Of a stretch of DNA of 60,000 nt, positions 1 to 12,222 are shown in pieces. The position numbers were made by a program, and so were the translations under genes. The notes below the pieces were generated by a model that was not told the DNA's origin, searched no databases, and worked only from the letters and a program-made list of their open reading frames with translations. Source of the stretch: Polytrichum commune (lineage: Eukaryota > Streptophyta > Polytrichopsida > Polytrichales > Polytrichaceae); contig OX485803.1 in the NCBI GenBank assembly GCA_950295325.1, positions 74,107,554-74,167,553 of the forward strand, in the 5' to 3' direction. Each line of letters begins with the position of its first letter. Position 1 is the stretch's first letter.

Positions 1-2660
1 AGGTCACTTTAGGATGTGAAGTGTTCGAGTTGTCATGTGCGGGGCCCAAACTGATATGCTTTCAAGCATCCTTTAGTTTATGATGAATTCTCCCTTTTGT
101 TTTTAGTGCCACTTCCCTTCTTGCAACCTCACTTTGAGCATGGGCATTATATGCTTGCTCAAATTACTTATTGAGGGTTTGAAGGTTGGTCAAGCTCTCA
201 GTTGAGTTCAAGCTTTGGGTGAAAGGTTGAGATTTAATCCAAGCACCAAGCTAAATTTGTGATTTGTAACTTCAAGCTACGTATAACAAATTTCCAAAGA
301 GTGGTATATAATGTAATTATTACACCTAATGGTGTAAACCAAGATATATGTTTTAATCTATGTTAAATCTTTAACAAAGTAATATAATTACCATGAAAAT
401 AATTGAAATGTATGATGGGATATCAAGATTTTATAATCATGACATAATAAATTTAGCTTCTTAAAGTTTCTAAGATGTAGTGTAAAGGGGCCCCTTAATT
501 GGACACCTATATTTGAATGGCATATCAAAAGGCTTATAAGTAAGAACATGCACTGAAAAGACATGTCTTACAAAGAAATTGGATTATGTGTTTCGTATTT
601 AGACATCATTCCATGTTCAATAATTAGCACACTTAGGAGGATCTGAGTGATCATTTAAGAAGAGATGCAATCTTCACTTTGACCTCTTATAACTTTTGCA
701 TCTCAACTTCAATTTGCAAATAGGAATTATTAATATCCGTGTTTCGTAAAAGCTAACTAGATGAAATTATTCCCAATTCGATCCAACATATGAAAGTGTA
801 TGTGGAGTTGGAAGTGGCCACCATAGGTCCACATCCCTTGGGCAAAGGAGTCAAGTGAAGAAGTGAGAATGTGCATTGGCAATCATCAATGATATCATCA
901 CAAACTTCCAAATTTGTATTTAGAATGTTGAAATTACATCTAGTGGTTTATAACATAAATGTGGTGTTTTTATAGTGTTATGTATATATATATATAGAGA
1001 GAGAGAGCTAAATAATAGTATAATGTGGCATAACATAGATGAATACAAAAAGGTAACATAATGATTTTGACAATGCTTGGAAAATTAGGTCATTAGTCCA
1101 ATATATATGTTTTGTTTCTACATGTGAATGTTGAGCTTGGAGATTTGTGATAATGTCATGTCATGGAGATGAGCATGGCTATGTATGTTGTTAGCATTGG
1201 ATTTCTTTGAATTGTGGGAAGATGTCAACATAGGTGCATATCCTCTTCATGTGGATGGTCAAGATGGAGATGGAGATGGCTACAATGTACTTTGATCATC
1301 TCCACAAGGACACATGTGGTGTGATAGGTATAACAAATGCATCAATCATTTCAAGGTTCAATCACCTACATAATTTGTGAAAAATATCATGCAGTTTCTC
1401 ACAATATGAAGGAAAGATGCTATTGTCACATAGCCATCCTCCTCTCAACTTTTCTACTCTTGGATGAGCAATTGGTTATTAATGGGTAACTATGTCAATG
1501 ATTCCTATGTGACAGCTATGATATTTGACCATTTTCAACCATGATGGGAAGATATGAGATTGTATGTGTTACGATCCACCTACTTAACCTCCATGTTTTG
1601 TATGTTCTAGCATGACATATGTTAAAATACAAAATATCGCGTTAATTTTAAATACAATGTTATAATAATACAATGTATTCGTATATTTATAATAATACAA
1701 TGTACTCATAATTTATTAGGATAGTTGAACTTCAATGTTATAGTCAATTGATCACACTAATTCTTTGTTATAATGGAAGGATCACACTATCTCCCCCCCA
1801 AAAAATGATGCAACAACTATGGATGCATTTGTTAATGTGAATGATGACCATGGCTATGTGACACACCTAGCATTGGGTTTTTTTTAGTTGTTGAAAGGCA
1901 TAGCCATACTTATGTACATAGCCTCTTTCCACAATGAATCGCAAAACTTATGAAAGCTTATCATGTGGGACGACATAGTTTGGCAAAAAAAAATGTCACA
2001 TATGCGCCACATCATACTCTCATACTTTGAGCTCGTATCCTTTTGTGAACTCTTTAGGTCCGAATTTATTATCAACTAATTGGATTACTACCGATGAGAT
2101 TATGTAGAATTGGTTGTCAATAATACTAAATATTGCATATGAATGTATGTTGGACTCTCTCTCTCTCTCGTGGGTACTAGGTGTTGATTAGAGATGTTTC
2201 ATTTTGATAATAGCCATGAGCTCATATGTGAACCCATGACAAGTTTACCAAATTACCTCACATACTTCATCGCATTTTCAACATAAACTTGGCTTATGTG
2301 TTCAATATGAATAGCACTTATATCTAATATATCTAATATGAGATATTTTATAAATAAATAAAGATATCAACAAAAAAAAATCACTGTTATTGTCTCCAAA
2401 ATCCCTTCCAACATCTTATGATGTTTAAAATGAATGAGTTTAGATTAGGTGTAGGCCACCATGGAATGTTTGTTTAAGTTAATTTAATCATAATATTTGG
2501 TGCAATAATGGTTTGAAGATGTTAGTTGAGAGGAGGTTGTGGACATTTAGAATGATGTTGATGGCCCTAATTAAATGACATTGAACATCGGTGTTGACTT
2601 TGAAGTTTGATTTTCCAAACTTAGGTAGATCCGTCTTAAATGGTAATTCTTTTCCAACTA
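1..2660. other. gene-free AT-rich stretch
   Basis: No reading frame here resembles a known protein and no exon chain could be built. I see only simple repeats: a (TA)n(GA)n run at about 982-1007, a (CT)n run at 2154-2169, and two copies of a 20-base AT-rich phrase near 1661 and 1690. Stretches around 1,840-2,060 and 9,950-10,100 share short phrases, which suggests old dispersed repeats. Confidence 0.6.
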
Positions 2661-2679
2661 CAATGGTTATTTCATTTAG

Positions 2680-3095
2680 TAAGGGTGGGCTAATAGTGCA
2701 TGTGGGAAATTAGTGAAGGTGATACTAAATTCTTTTATGATATGAAATGAGTGCCAACATAAGATCTAGGGTTTTGGGAGCCTAGAGTGTCAAGTGCTAG
2801 AACTCTCAATGCAAGCTCTATTCAAATTCTTAGTGTTAAGAGAGGCCTTAGGTTTGAGTGGCACCAACCTAGAAGAAGAAGAAGAAGAAGAAACCTCTTT
2901 GAGTTCACCAAAACAAATCATGAGCTCTACAAACACCTTAGAGCACACACAAATTTTCTTGGAGTGTATGGTAAATGAGCGTGTATTCGTAATTTTAGTA
3001 TCACTCAATGAAGAATTTAGCCCACACTAATTTTGAGATTTGGCAAAACAATGCATGCTCCGGGAATTAGTACCACACGCACTAAAAAAAAAATC
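2680..3095 (+). mobile_element. decayed MITE, same family as 12,223-12,636
   Basis: This stretch is the reverse-complement relative of the element at 12,223-12,636. Shared blocks include the phrase around 2704-2740 (GGGAAATTAGTGAAG followed by GATACTAAATT) and the block around 2965-3080 (ATTTGGCAAAAC, then GTACCACACGCACTA). The terminal inverted repeats have eroded. A (GAA)n microsatellite at about 2872-2892 lies inside it and creates a spurious poly-Glu reading frame. Confidence 0.6.
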
Positions 3096-3797
3096 AATGT
3101 AGCAAATGTCTCCTAGGATATGAATATACACGATCAACACAAGATGATTAGCAAGTCCAAAACTTGAAGGCCATAGTCACTTTCCCCATAATATCATGAG
3201 CCCAATGAGTATCTTAATTTTTTTTTAAAGAAACTGTTCTCATGCTCGTTAAGTGGTCATACAAGTCCCCTCAATAAATGTTAATTATTGTACCTCAAAT
3301 GCTTAGCATATTTGGACCACATAGTCCAATCTATTTGAAACACATGTCAGTCTGGTGTCAATTCTTAGATCCACACCTAACTACACACCACTCAAATATA
3401 GGTGTCAAAATGATTGATGTGTTTAATTTAGGCACACCAAAGTATAAGTGGAGTAGTTTTTGGCTTTGAGACCATGGAGCTTTCCGCCAAGATGGTGCTT
3501 ATTTTCACATACTCTCCACTCAATGTAAAATCTTCAATCCAATTTTAAGCTCTCGGCTACTAAGATTACATGGTTTTTAGGTTTCTTTCAACTTGGACTT
3601 TAATGTGAACTTCGGGCCCTTAGTGTATCAGGGAGATTCAAAAGCCCTTTAGCACTTGCTCTCACACTTTCTGATGCGTGGCCTAGGTATGTCCAACCTA
3701 TGAGTGTAGACGATAGAAAATTATCGCCTAAAAGCTTACCTCCCCACTATAAATACTCATTATGGTCCATTTGACACCATAATTAGCTTCAAATTAA

Positions 3798-4405
3798 GGG
3801 TTGTTAACACCATGGACCATGAAGTCGTCCCAAGGTCCTGTAAAATATGTGATTGGATGTTGAACTCCGCCTGGGACCACTTCAGTTTACACCAAGGAAA
3901 AAACGTCAGAGTGATCATGGAGTTCAAGGTTCCCAAAAGACATGCTTTAAGGTCTACATATTTTGCTGACATGGTCCAACGGGTTTTGCGGTGGGAGAGG
4001 CAAAAGAGGCACTCTAGCAAAAAAGGCAAGGGCCCGTGGCAAAGAAAAGTTGTCATAATAAATTTTGAATGATTTTTTTTTTAAAAAAAAATTGGGGAGG
4101 GGGGGGGGGGGGGAGAAGATGAAGACAAAAGAAGGCAAGAGGATATTCAAACTTGAAAAAAAAATTCCTTCTCAAAACTACCCTTTTTGGACATGTATTA
4201 AAAATTTAAAAATAGCACATTCATTTTTTGGTGCATGGTCATTCCTCTTGGTCCACATTCGGTTTACACCTAGTAAGAGGCCCAAAGTCTTTGTAAATTG
4301 ATTTTTTACGAAATCGGACCATGGAAGTTGGACCATCAAGTCGGATCATGAAAAAAAAACCATCTTCCATGGTCCGACTTCACAGTCCATGGTGTGAAGT
4401 GGCCC
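3798..4405 (-). mobile_element. PIF/Harbinger-like MITE, copy A
   Basis: A 608-bp element with imperfect inverted ends. The left end begins GGGTTGTTAACACCATGGAC; the reverse complement of the right end begins GGGCCACTTCACACCATGGAC-like. It is flanked by TAA on the left and TTA on the right, fitting the 3-bp TWA target duplication of PIF/Harbinger elements. It contains a G15 homopolymer at 4099-4113. Its right-hand ~400 bp match, inverted, the element starting at 6249. No transposase is encoded, so it is non-autonomous. Confidence 0.7.
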
Positions 4406-4689
4406 TTAGTCTAGATATGGTCATTCAAGATGAACTTTTGGTCACAAAACCTAAAGAAAGAAGGTTCAATTTTTTTGTTTTATGTTGGATGGATGAAAGG
4501 CAGTTCATTTTTATTTTTATGCGAGAATTTTATCTCACCTTGGCTTGTGGTCTGGACATTGCTTCGCCTAAGTTACACGTTGGGATATGCAAGTGTAAGT
4601 TATTAACATCCAAACATGCTTTTAATGTGAGGGATGCCAAACTATGAATAAAAAACTTAAAGAATGAATTGAACCCACCCTTCGAGTAC

Positions 4690-6245
4690 GTCACAAAAAG
4701 TATATGAAAATGGTACCCATCAGCGGCAAAAGGAACCTTGGCCTGCCAAGTCCAAACACAAGGCTCAAGCTTTATTGCCGTAGAAAGGTAGATATGCTTT
4801 AAGTTTGGTGTATGGTTGGGTGTGAATCCAAGAAAAAACATCCAAATGTATGTGCTCAAAAGAGATTGGGTTATGTGTTCAGAAATTGTTAGCCATTATA
4901 AACGCATTAGTCAACATAATGGGGACGACTTATATGATCATTTATCAACTTAAGGATGTTCACTTTGATAATGAATAAGATTTGTATATACAAGCTTCCC
5001 AAAAGATGAGGAAAGTGGCTACGGGCATGATTTGGATTCATCAATCATCTTGTACTATGTCACAAAAAGTATATGAAATTGGTACCCATCAGTAGCAAAA
5101 GGAACCTTGGCCCGCCAAGTCCAAACACAAGGCTCGAGCTTTATTGCAGTAGTAAGGTAGATATGCCTAAGTTCAGTATTTTACCTTAGATGGGCACCTA
5201 TATATTGAGTGGTGTATGGTCAAGTGTGAATCCAAGAACAAACATCAAAATGTATGTGTTCAAAAGAGATTGGGTTATGTGTTCAGAATTTGTTAGCCAT
5301 TATAAACGCAGTAGTCAATATAATTGGGATGACCTATACGGTCATTTATCAACTTAAGGATCTTCACTTTGATAATGAATGGGATCTGCATATACAAGCT
5401 TCCAAAAAAGATGAGGAAAGTGGCTACGGACATGATTTGGATTCGTCAATCATCTTGTACTATGTCACAAAAAGTATATGAAATTGGTACCCATCAGCAA
5501 CAAAGGAACCTTGGCCCGCCAAGTCCAAACACAAGGCTCAAGCTTTATTGCCGTGGTAAGGTAGACATGCCTAAGTTCAGTATTTTATCTTAAACAAACA
5601 CCTATATTTGAGTGGTGTATGGTTGGGTGTGAAATAGATAGAAACTCCAACCCCTTTCAAGCAAGGGGCCGGGGTGAATAAAGTGTCCGTTCGTAATGCC
5701 AATGACCCGATGCCCACTGGACAAGGGGACAATGGGACAAATACTACTCTCCCCTTTCGAGGATGGACACTATAGTGACACACTATACAAGTTCCTAGCT
5801 AGCCACTAGTGCCTTGAAGATACCGGACATGGTATCCCCCCAAAGGGCTTTGAGGTACCCATACAACAAGGTCCAAGGACCCCCCACCATAGTTGGGTGG
5901 ACTAAGGTGGTGAGCACCACGCCAGCATGGGGAATAGAACCCACAACCTCCTCATTGGGGGTCATGAGCCCTAACCACCAAGCCAAGGCCCGTGGTGCCT
6001 GGTTGGGTGTGAATCTAAGAACAAACACCAAAAGACATGTGTTCAAAAGAGATTGGGTTATGTGTTAAAAAATTGTTAGCCATTATAAACACATTAGTCA
6101 ACATAACTGGGGCGACCTATATGATCATTTATCAACTTAAGGATGTTCACTTTGTTAATGAATAGGATTTGTATATACAAGCTTCCCAAAAGATTAGGAA
6201 AGTAGCTACAGACATGATTTGGATTCGCCAATCATCTTGTACTAC
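4690..6245. repeat. three-unit ~400-bp tandem repeat
   Basis: Three head-to-tail units begin with GTCACAAAAAGTATATGA at 4690, 5059 and 5464 (369, 405 and about 402 bp; the last after subtracting an inserted SINE). All share the series 'AAAGAGATTGGGTTATGTGTT', 'TAGCCATTATAAAC' and 'TTATCAACTTAAGGAT'. Open frames in the units differ and are interrupted, so I see no coding function. The third unit is cut on its right by a GGGCC-type MITE end at 6249. Confidence 0.85.
5634..5999 (-). mobile_element. tRNA-derived SINE
   Basis: A 366-bp insertion flanked by the perfect 14-bp direct repeat TGGTTGGGTGTGAA (5620-5633 and 6000-6013). On the minus strand, its 5' end carries a tRNA-like promoter: an A-box-like TGGCTTGGTGGTTA near 5966-5980 and a B-box-like GGTTCTATTCC near 5933-5943, spaced as in tRNA genes. 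The body is unrelated to its surroundings. The two sibling tandem units (near 4811 and 5211) keep the uninterrupted 'empty' site, which confirms insertion. No protein is encoded. Confidence 0.85.
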
Positions 6246-6248
6246 TTA

Positions 6249-6545
6249 GGGCCGGTTTACACTAAGGACCATGAAATTGGACCATGGAAGATGGCCTTTG
6301 TTAATGGTCCGAGTTCATGGTCCAACTTCCATGGTTTGACTTCTTAATAAATTAGTTTTGAAAACCTTGGGCCCCTTACTAGGTGTAAACCGAATGTGGA
6401 CCAAGAAGAATGACCATGCACCAAAAAGTGAAGATGCTGATTTTTTTGATACATGCCCAAAAATGATAGTTTTGAAAAAAATTAAAGTTTGATCATTCTC
6501 TCGTCTTCTCTTGGGCTTCACTTGCCATCCCTTCTTATTAAATGT
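6249..6545 (+). mobile_element. PIF/Harbinger-like MITE, copy B (left part)
   Basis: It starts GGGCCGGTTTACACTAAGG directly after TTA (6246-6248). Its first ~290 bp match the inverted right part of copy A, including the phrase CTAGGTGTAAACCGAATG. The match fades near 6545 and the proper right end is not found nearby. A matching inverted end with TTA flank exists at 9,696, but the 3.4 kb between contain unrelated DNA including an LTR. Confidence 0.6.
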
Positions 6546-7629
6546 GTCGAAGATGTGGCTTGCAAATCTTCTCATAACAATTTTGACAAAAAACGAGCGA
6601 TTTAATTTGTACATGTTCAATGTAATATACATGTGACATGTACCTTGTGTTGTCACTACACTAAATATGATATTTAATGTTTGATTATATTTAATATTGT
6701 CATGACCCTACCTTGCTCAACACTAATTTTTAATTCTTCGATAATTAGTGGTAGAAGATTTGCTAGAAGATATGTTGGAATTCTCCTTTTATCATTGTTA
6801 TTTATCTTTATATCATTACTAACTGTGAGTCCAAAATGGTGCCCACATGTGTTCTTAAGTCTTTTGGGACCATTAGAAGTGATGTTTTAATGTTTATTGA
6901 TTATTCACAAAAATATAAAAAAGTGAAGCTTGAAGGAAGTTATGTTTAAGTATTAGGCTTGTGTGGAGTGGATAGATTAGAAGATTAGTATTGTGAGGAA
7001 ACTCTTTAGTTGGGGAGCGTAGTAGGTGGAGAACCAAGGGTAGTTCTTTGAGTTAAAAATTTGAATTAGAATCTAGGTTGTTCGTTTGAGGGACAAAGAC
7101 TTAGAAGATAAGATGAGAGTCTACAAAGTAGGGGAGGATTACGAAGGCTTATCTTGAGGGTGCTCACCTACTCCCTCTTAACTCACTATATAAGCTCTCA
7201 TTCTTCTATCTCTCTTCTTTTTTCCTTCGTGCTCCTTGGCACCCCACGTGTTATAAATGTGGGTGTGTAGGAAGCAAGATAGGAGCACTTGTGTATGCAT
7301 GGTTTTAGGGTGAAGAGCCAAGACTAGTTAGCCTTGAGGTGGGCTTGACTTCTTGTTAGAAGTAGCTTGGGTTGGAAGAATTTAGAGTGTGATTTATAGT
7401 CTTCAAATTGTAGTACTTGGATTTATGATATCCATACTTATAATTATTTAGACTTACAAGGTTATGATTATGAAATATTTGAGCATTTAGTTTTGTTACA
7501 TTTAGAAATTACATTTATGAAGTATTGGAGCATCTAGTATTGTTGGAAATTGCAAATTTACATTTACATTTAAGAGTGATGTTGGAATGTAGCATTTGAC
7601 TTAATGCACTTAGAAATAAATGTTTAGCT

Positions 7630-7700
7630 CATAGTGTTCAATCTATAGTATTTAGATTTATAACATTTAGATTTATAGTGTTTAGATTTATAGTATTTAA
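7630..7700. repeat. 16-18-bp tandem repeat
   Basis: Four to five degenerate copies of TTTAGATTTATAGTAT lie head to tail. This is simple-sequence DNA without other visible content. Confidence 0.6.
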
Positions 7701-7704
7701 GTTT

Positions 7705-7905
7705 GTTGGGTTAGTGGTTAGGCCATAAGCTGGGTTTATATAGGTTGGGTTAGTGGTTAGGCCATAAGCTGGGTTTATATAGGTTGGGTTGGTAGTTAGG
7801 CCATAAGTTGGGTTTATATAGGCTAGGTTAGTGATTTATATAAGCTGGGGTTATATCATCTGGGTTTACATAGGTTGGGTTAGTAATTTATATAAGCTGA
7901 GTTAG
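7705..7905. repeat. 39-bp minisatellite
   Basis: Three near-identical 39-bp units start at 7705, 7744 and 7783. Each begins GTTGGGTTAGTGGTTAGG and contains GGCCATAAGCTGGGTTTATA. They are followed by degenerate and shortened copies to about 7905. Confidence 0.85.
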
Positions 7906-8324
7906 TAGCGGGGCTTAGTCTACTAAGTTAGACCATTTGGTTCAACTAATTGGTTGGTAACTCTATTAAAATGTTGAACTTGGGAAGAAGTTATGAAGGC
8001 TTGTGAAGATGAGGCTACAATAAGTTAGACAAGTATTTTTTAATACTTAAGCTTATGTACTCATGGAATCAACACACGAGGTGTCATGTACCAGCGAGGA
8101 ATCAACGGCTAGGACTAGATTCAAACGAGGTAAATCCTTGAAGGCGTGTGTGGCAAAGACGGCCGGGTGGACGTTGGAGAAAACTAAAGATGTAACCTTG
8201 CCCGAAATCAAAGATAATAAAATGACATGATATGGGTTTAGCTCATAACAAGTTGTGTGTTTTATGTATATTCCAACGGTATATTGGAATTATACATTGA
8301 ACTACCGAGGAGGGAGTTATTATG

Positions 8325-9366
8325 TGTCAGTCCAACATTTCACACTCGGGCTAGGACGAAATCTGTCGCAACCCTTGCTAGCCCCCCTTGACAATCTTGC
8401 CAATTTTCAATTCTAGCAAAGGTTACGAGCGCTAACCATTTGCATTCCGCCATGCTAATGGTTAGCTCCTCCTACCCCGGACCTTATAGTTCATAGGAGA
8501 GAACCAACCCTCCTACTTTGCTTTCGGGACTCACCCCTTAATCGGTAACTCATTTCTTGGATGTGGGCTTCCATCCATGGAAGTCCAATCCTATGTTGAT
8601 CATCGCGTTGCCGGAGCAACACTACAACAACCCGAACCATACTAGGCAACTATGGCCTCACAATGGGCCAATGCCCATGGAGGCCGTGCCGTTCGGCCTC
8701 GGGTGGGTGAGGCCACACCACCTCACCCATATAAGCCTCTAGGACTTCACGCGGGGCCCCTACCCCACCGTCAACCAACCTCTTGTCTCTCTACCAAGAG
8801 TTGGGGCCAAGTGGACATTTTCCTTTAGCTGCTGGGCCTAGAACCCCCTAGCAGCTTCAGACCATCATAACTTCCTTGTATGATGTCTGATCATAGCAAC
8901 CAACCGCTCCATCTTCATCTACGCTTTACGTAGATGCCGATGGACTCCTCACTTGCCCCATTCGGACAAGTACTGAGGACGTTATGCCTGTTTGAACCTT
9001 GGCAGTCCCGGGAATCACTCCCAGGCACTGCTGTACCAGGGCGCTGTCCCGGGACAGCGCCCCACTCAAATGGCCATAACTCCTAGCTCACACCTCCGAT
9101 TGAGGTGTTCTTGAGCTTTCTAGAATCACCACGCCATGAGCTACGCATAGCTCATGGCCTTACCCTTGTGCCTCCTAGTCTTCGTGGGTGGGAGGCGTTC
9201 CCAACGCCCGGGGCCCTCACCCACACTAGGATCACTTGGGCCCTCTCACCAACGGCGCCACAAGTCCCGGGTGTCACTCCGGGGTCCCCCTTGTGCCCAT
9301 GGTGTTTCGGGCACTCCTCATGGAGAGGTGCGCGACAAAATCAAGGGTGAAGGACTTTGGGTGACA
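8325..9366 (+). mobile_element. retrotransposon 3' LTR with polypurine tract
   Basis: A 1,042-bp GC-rich block in an AT-rich setting, beginning TGTCAGTCCAACATTTCAC and ending GGGTGACA, so its ends form the short inverted repeat TGTCA...TGACA typical of LTRs. A purine-rich GAGGAGGGAG (about 8307-8316) lies just upstream, as a polypurine tract does before a 3' LTR. No gag-pol frame or second LTR is in the window, so this is a truncated remnant. The open frames inside (for example at 9105-9453) are probably not genes. Confidence 0.6.
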
Positions 9367-9599
9367 CTAATACTAAATTCAACACATGAAATGAAATTTA
9401 TTGAAATGAAAAATTTAAACAATGAAAAATTTACTGAAATGATGTTTCTCTGACATGGGCCCTTGCCGTTTCCTACCAGACCACTGGTCTTGCCTCTCTA
9501 ACCTCAAAATTCATTGGATCATGTTAGTGCATTTATTAGGCCTTTAAAATTATATTTTGGGGACCTCGATTTCCATGATCCCTCTGCCATTTTTTCCTT

Positions 9600-9696
9600 A
9601 GTGTAAACCGAAGTTGTCCCGAGACAACTTCAGCAGCCAATCAACTGCCTTGCAGAGCCCTAGTCCAACTTCCTGGTCCACAGTGTAAACTGGCCC
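9600..9696 (-). mobile_element. PIF/Harbinger-like terminal fragment
   Basis: Reading inward from 9696 on the minus strand, the end begins GGGCCAGTTTACACTGTGGA and continues with a GGAAGTTGGAC-like motif, matching the termini of copies A and B. It is flanked outside by TTA (9697-9699). The opposite end of this copy is not evident. Confidence 0.5.
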
Positions 9697-9699
9697 TTA

Positions 9700-12222
9700 C
9701 TTGCATGTGTCATTAGTATCCCACGAGCCTAATTAAATGCACAAACAAACGCGTTCCTCTAACGCCCACTACCTAATCATGGCATGCTCGCCACTTCAAA
9801 TGACAAATTGTAGTTTTAATTTCACTCCACATCAACTTTATCACAAGTTTCAATCAATTGACACATGACACACTTGCTTCAAAAAATTAATGAATTAATT
9901 AGTGTTGAGGTTGCTATGCTTTGCACATATGGCAACCCAAGATGCTCATACCAATGTCCATGTGGATGATGAAGATGGGATGACCATGGCTATGATACAC
10001 ATTTGTAGAGACCTTCAACTAGATTTTTTTTCCTCATTTTTTTTCCTTACCCCACAAAATATCCATAACATTTACTTACTCGTCATGTGTCATAAGATCC
10101 ATAAGCTTGAGCTCATAAATTTTAGGGAATTGTGCCCCCTCAATTATGCGAGGATTTCCACGTGCTAAAATTTTAGGTTGATATGGGACTTTGTCCAAGC
10201 TAGGGTAACGATGGTTGGATATGATGGTCCTCAAACCGATGGATACACTTTCTCATTAGTCCTTGCACTTCTTTCCATCCATTAGCCGTATGATTTGATC
10301 CAATTGGTAGATTTACATAGAATTTGGGTGTTCATCTATTTTTCTTGATGCAAGTGTTGGAACAAATGAATATTCATGAACCTTACAATTCAAATGACAA
10401 ATGGATGTAAACAAGCATGCATTGTCTATTGCAATGTAATTTCATCCATTTGACTCTATCATTACACACGCATCCAAACACTATTGACACACCAATGACA
10501 CATGAAGGCTTGCCAACTAAATATGATCACCAACATGTTATATATATATGTGTATGCACATGATGATCATCTCAAGTTGGTCACCCCCCCCCCCAAATTT
10601 GAAGAAGTTCATTTGATATTGTCTGACTTGAGCTTGAGACCCTCATATACATTAATTATGGGTTGTTCGTCAGCCATAGGGATCACCTCTAACAAGATAC
10701 AATAACATTTGTCCTATAGCCATGGGAGCCCTACTCAATAACCTTGTGTCGGGTTCACACATGAGCTTGGGGTTATGATCAAGGTGCAGTGTCTCTCATT
10801 CACGCCAACACTAATGGTTTTCTCCCCCCTCTCCCTTTGTGGGGGTTGGTCATCATATCAAATTGGCAAGCCCTCTTGTATCAGTGGTGTATAACAACTA
10901 TATAGGCGTTAAATAAATATTCTATCATGAAACTGATTGCAAAGATTTAGACAATAATAGCAACAATTCTAATTTCAAAAGACAAAATGTTGCTTCAATC
11001 CATAGTTTAGTATTTTTAGATATTGTTCAATATGCACAATATGCTTAGATGTGCACGAGAGTTCATCATATGTGAAAACTACAGTAAACATGATATTTAG
11101 TGTCACCAAGTCTAATTGTCTTGCTCAATACTAATTGTAAACCGCGGTATAGTGTCGCCAACACTAAATGCCAACCCAAACATTATTTGTCATTCCTTGT
11201 ACATTTTTTGGGGGGATAATAGATATACAGTGTTGCAATTACTATCACTTACCAAGTGGACATGATAAGTGGGTGAATTGCCATATTTTGTTTTAATTGT
11301 TGCAATAAGTGGGTTGCATTTGTCTAGTTTCCTTTGGATAGTTTCAGCATTCGGAAACCTATCATGGCAGGAGGTCCCCTCAATAAAGTGAACTTTATAC
11401 TGGAGCACAAATATTATTATTTGTATAATTAATCTAAGATGGTTCTTGTTAGCAATGGGAGGGGCTTCCGACTCACCAAATTACGTCTTATTCGAGTTCC
11501 GTATGCAAAATTTATAAGGGTTCAAAATCTCATTGAATAATGACCCAAAACCAACAAGAAAACATGAGGTTGAGGTGGTGGACATTCTTGTGTAAGCAAC
11601 AATTTCTTATCACTTATAAGATTTGAGGGTGTGTGCTTTAGCACACTCTACCTTAAGGACATTGGGATGAACCTAGGAGCCCTTGGAGGGGTTGAGGTCC
11701 ATAAACTACCACGGTTCAATATGCCGACTTTGACAATGTTGTGTTGAGGGTTGCTTTCCACACATACCCGGAGCCATGACCATGAAATCTTGGGGCCTTT
11801 GAAAATCATCCAAAGGCCACAATGTGGGAAATCCAATTTTTGCAATTGATGGGTCATCTAGCTTAGTGTAAAGTAAAAGTGAAAGCGGACCATGTTGAGA
11901 GACTGCAACATATCTTCAAGTTCAAGTCTCCACTGTGGCAATACAATATTTATAAGAGCCAATGGCCATTAAATTGATTCCACGAACCCTAATTTTGCAT
12001 TAGACCCACCTGTTTGTGACGGACCTAACACAATAACCAGTAGACCATGAAATATTATCCACTTGCTGCCATGTAGGATGCCTTGTAGATTTTTCATTCA
12101 TTGAAATATAATTGGTCTCTCAAACCTCCAAGGTCTAGAGTAAAGTGAAATTCGACTGTCTTTGGCTTCTACACCAGTCACATAACTTGTATATCACCGG
12201 TCAAGAGCTCTCAAAATATGTG
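9700..12222. other. gene-free stretch
   Basis: I see no recognisable protein, RNA gene or complete repeat. A C10 homopolymer lies near 10,586. The short open frames are not supported by codon pattern or similarity. Confidence 0.5.

Noticed and set aside
2794-3030. Small protein with a run of glutamates
   Set aside because: The run comes from a (GAA)n microsatellite inside a repeat also present at 12,223-12,636; open frames on both strands there differ between copies.
5795-6068. Overlapping 83-84-codon frames on both strands
   Set aside because: They coincide with the tRNA-like head of a SINE, where open frames are incidental.
9105-9453. GC-rich plus-strand open frames as genes
   Set aside because: They lie in a block with LTR-like ends and an upstream polypurine tract, and have no recognisable domain.
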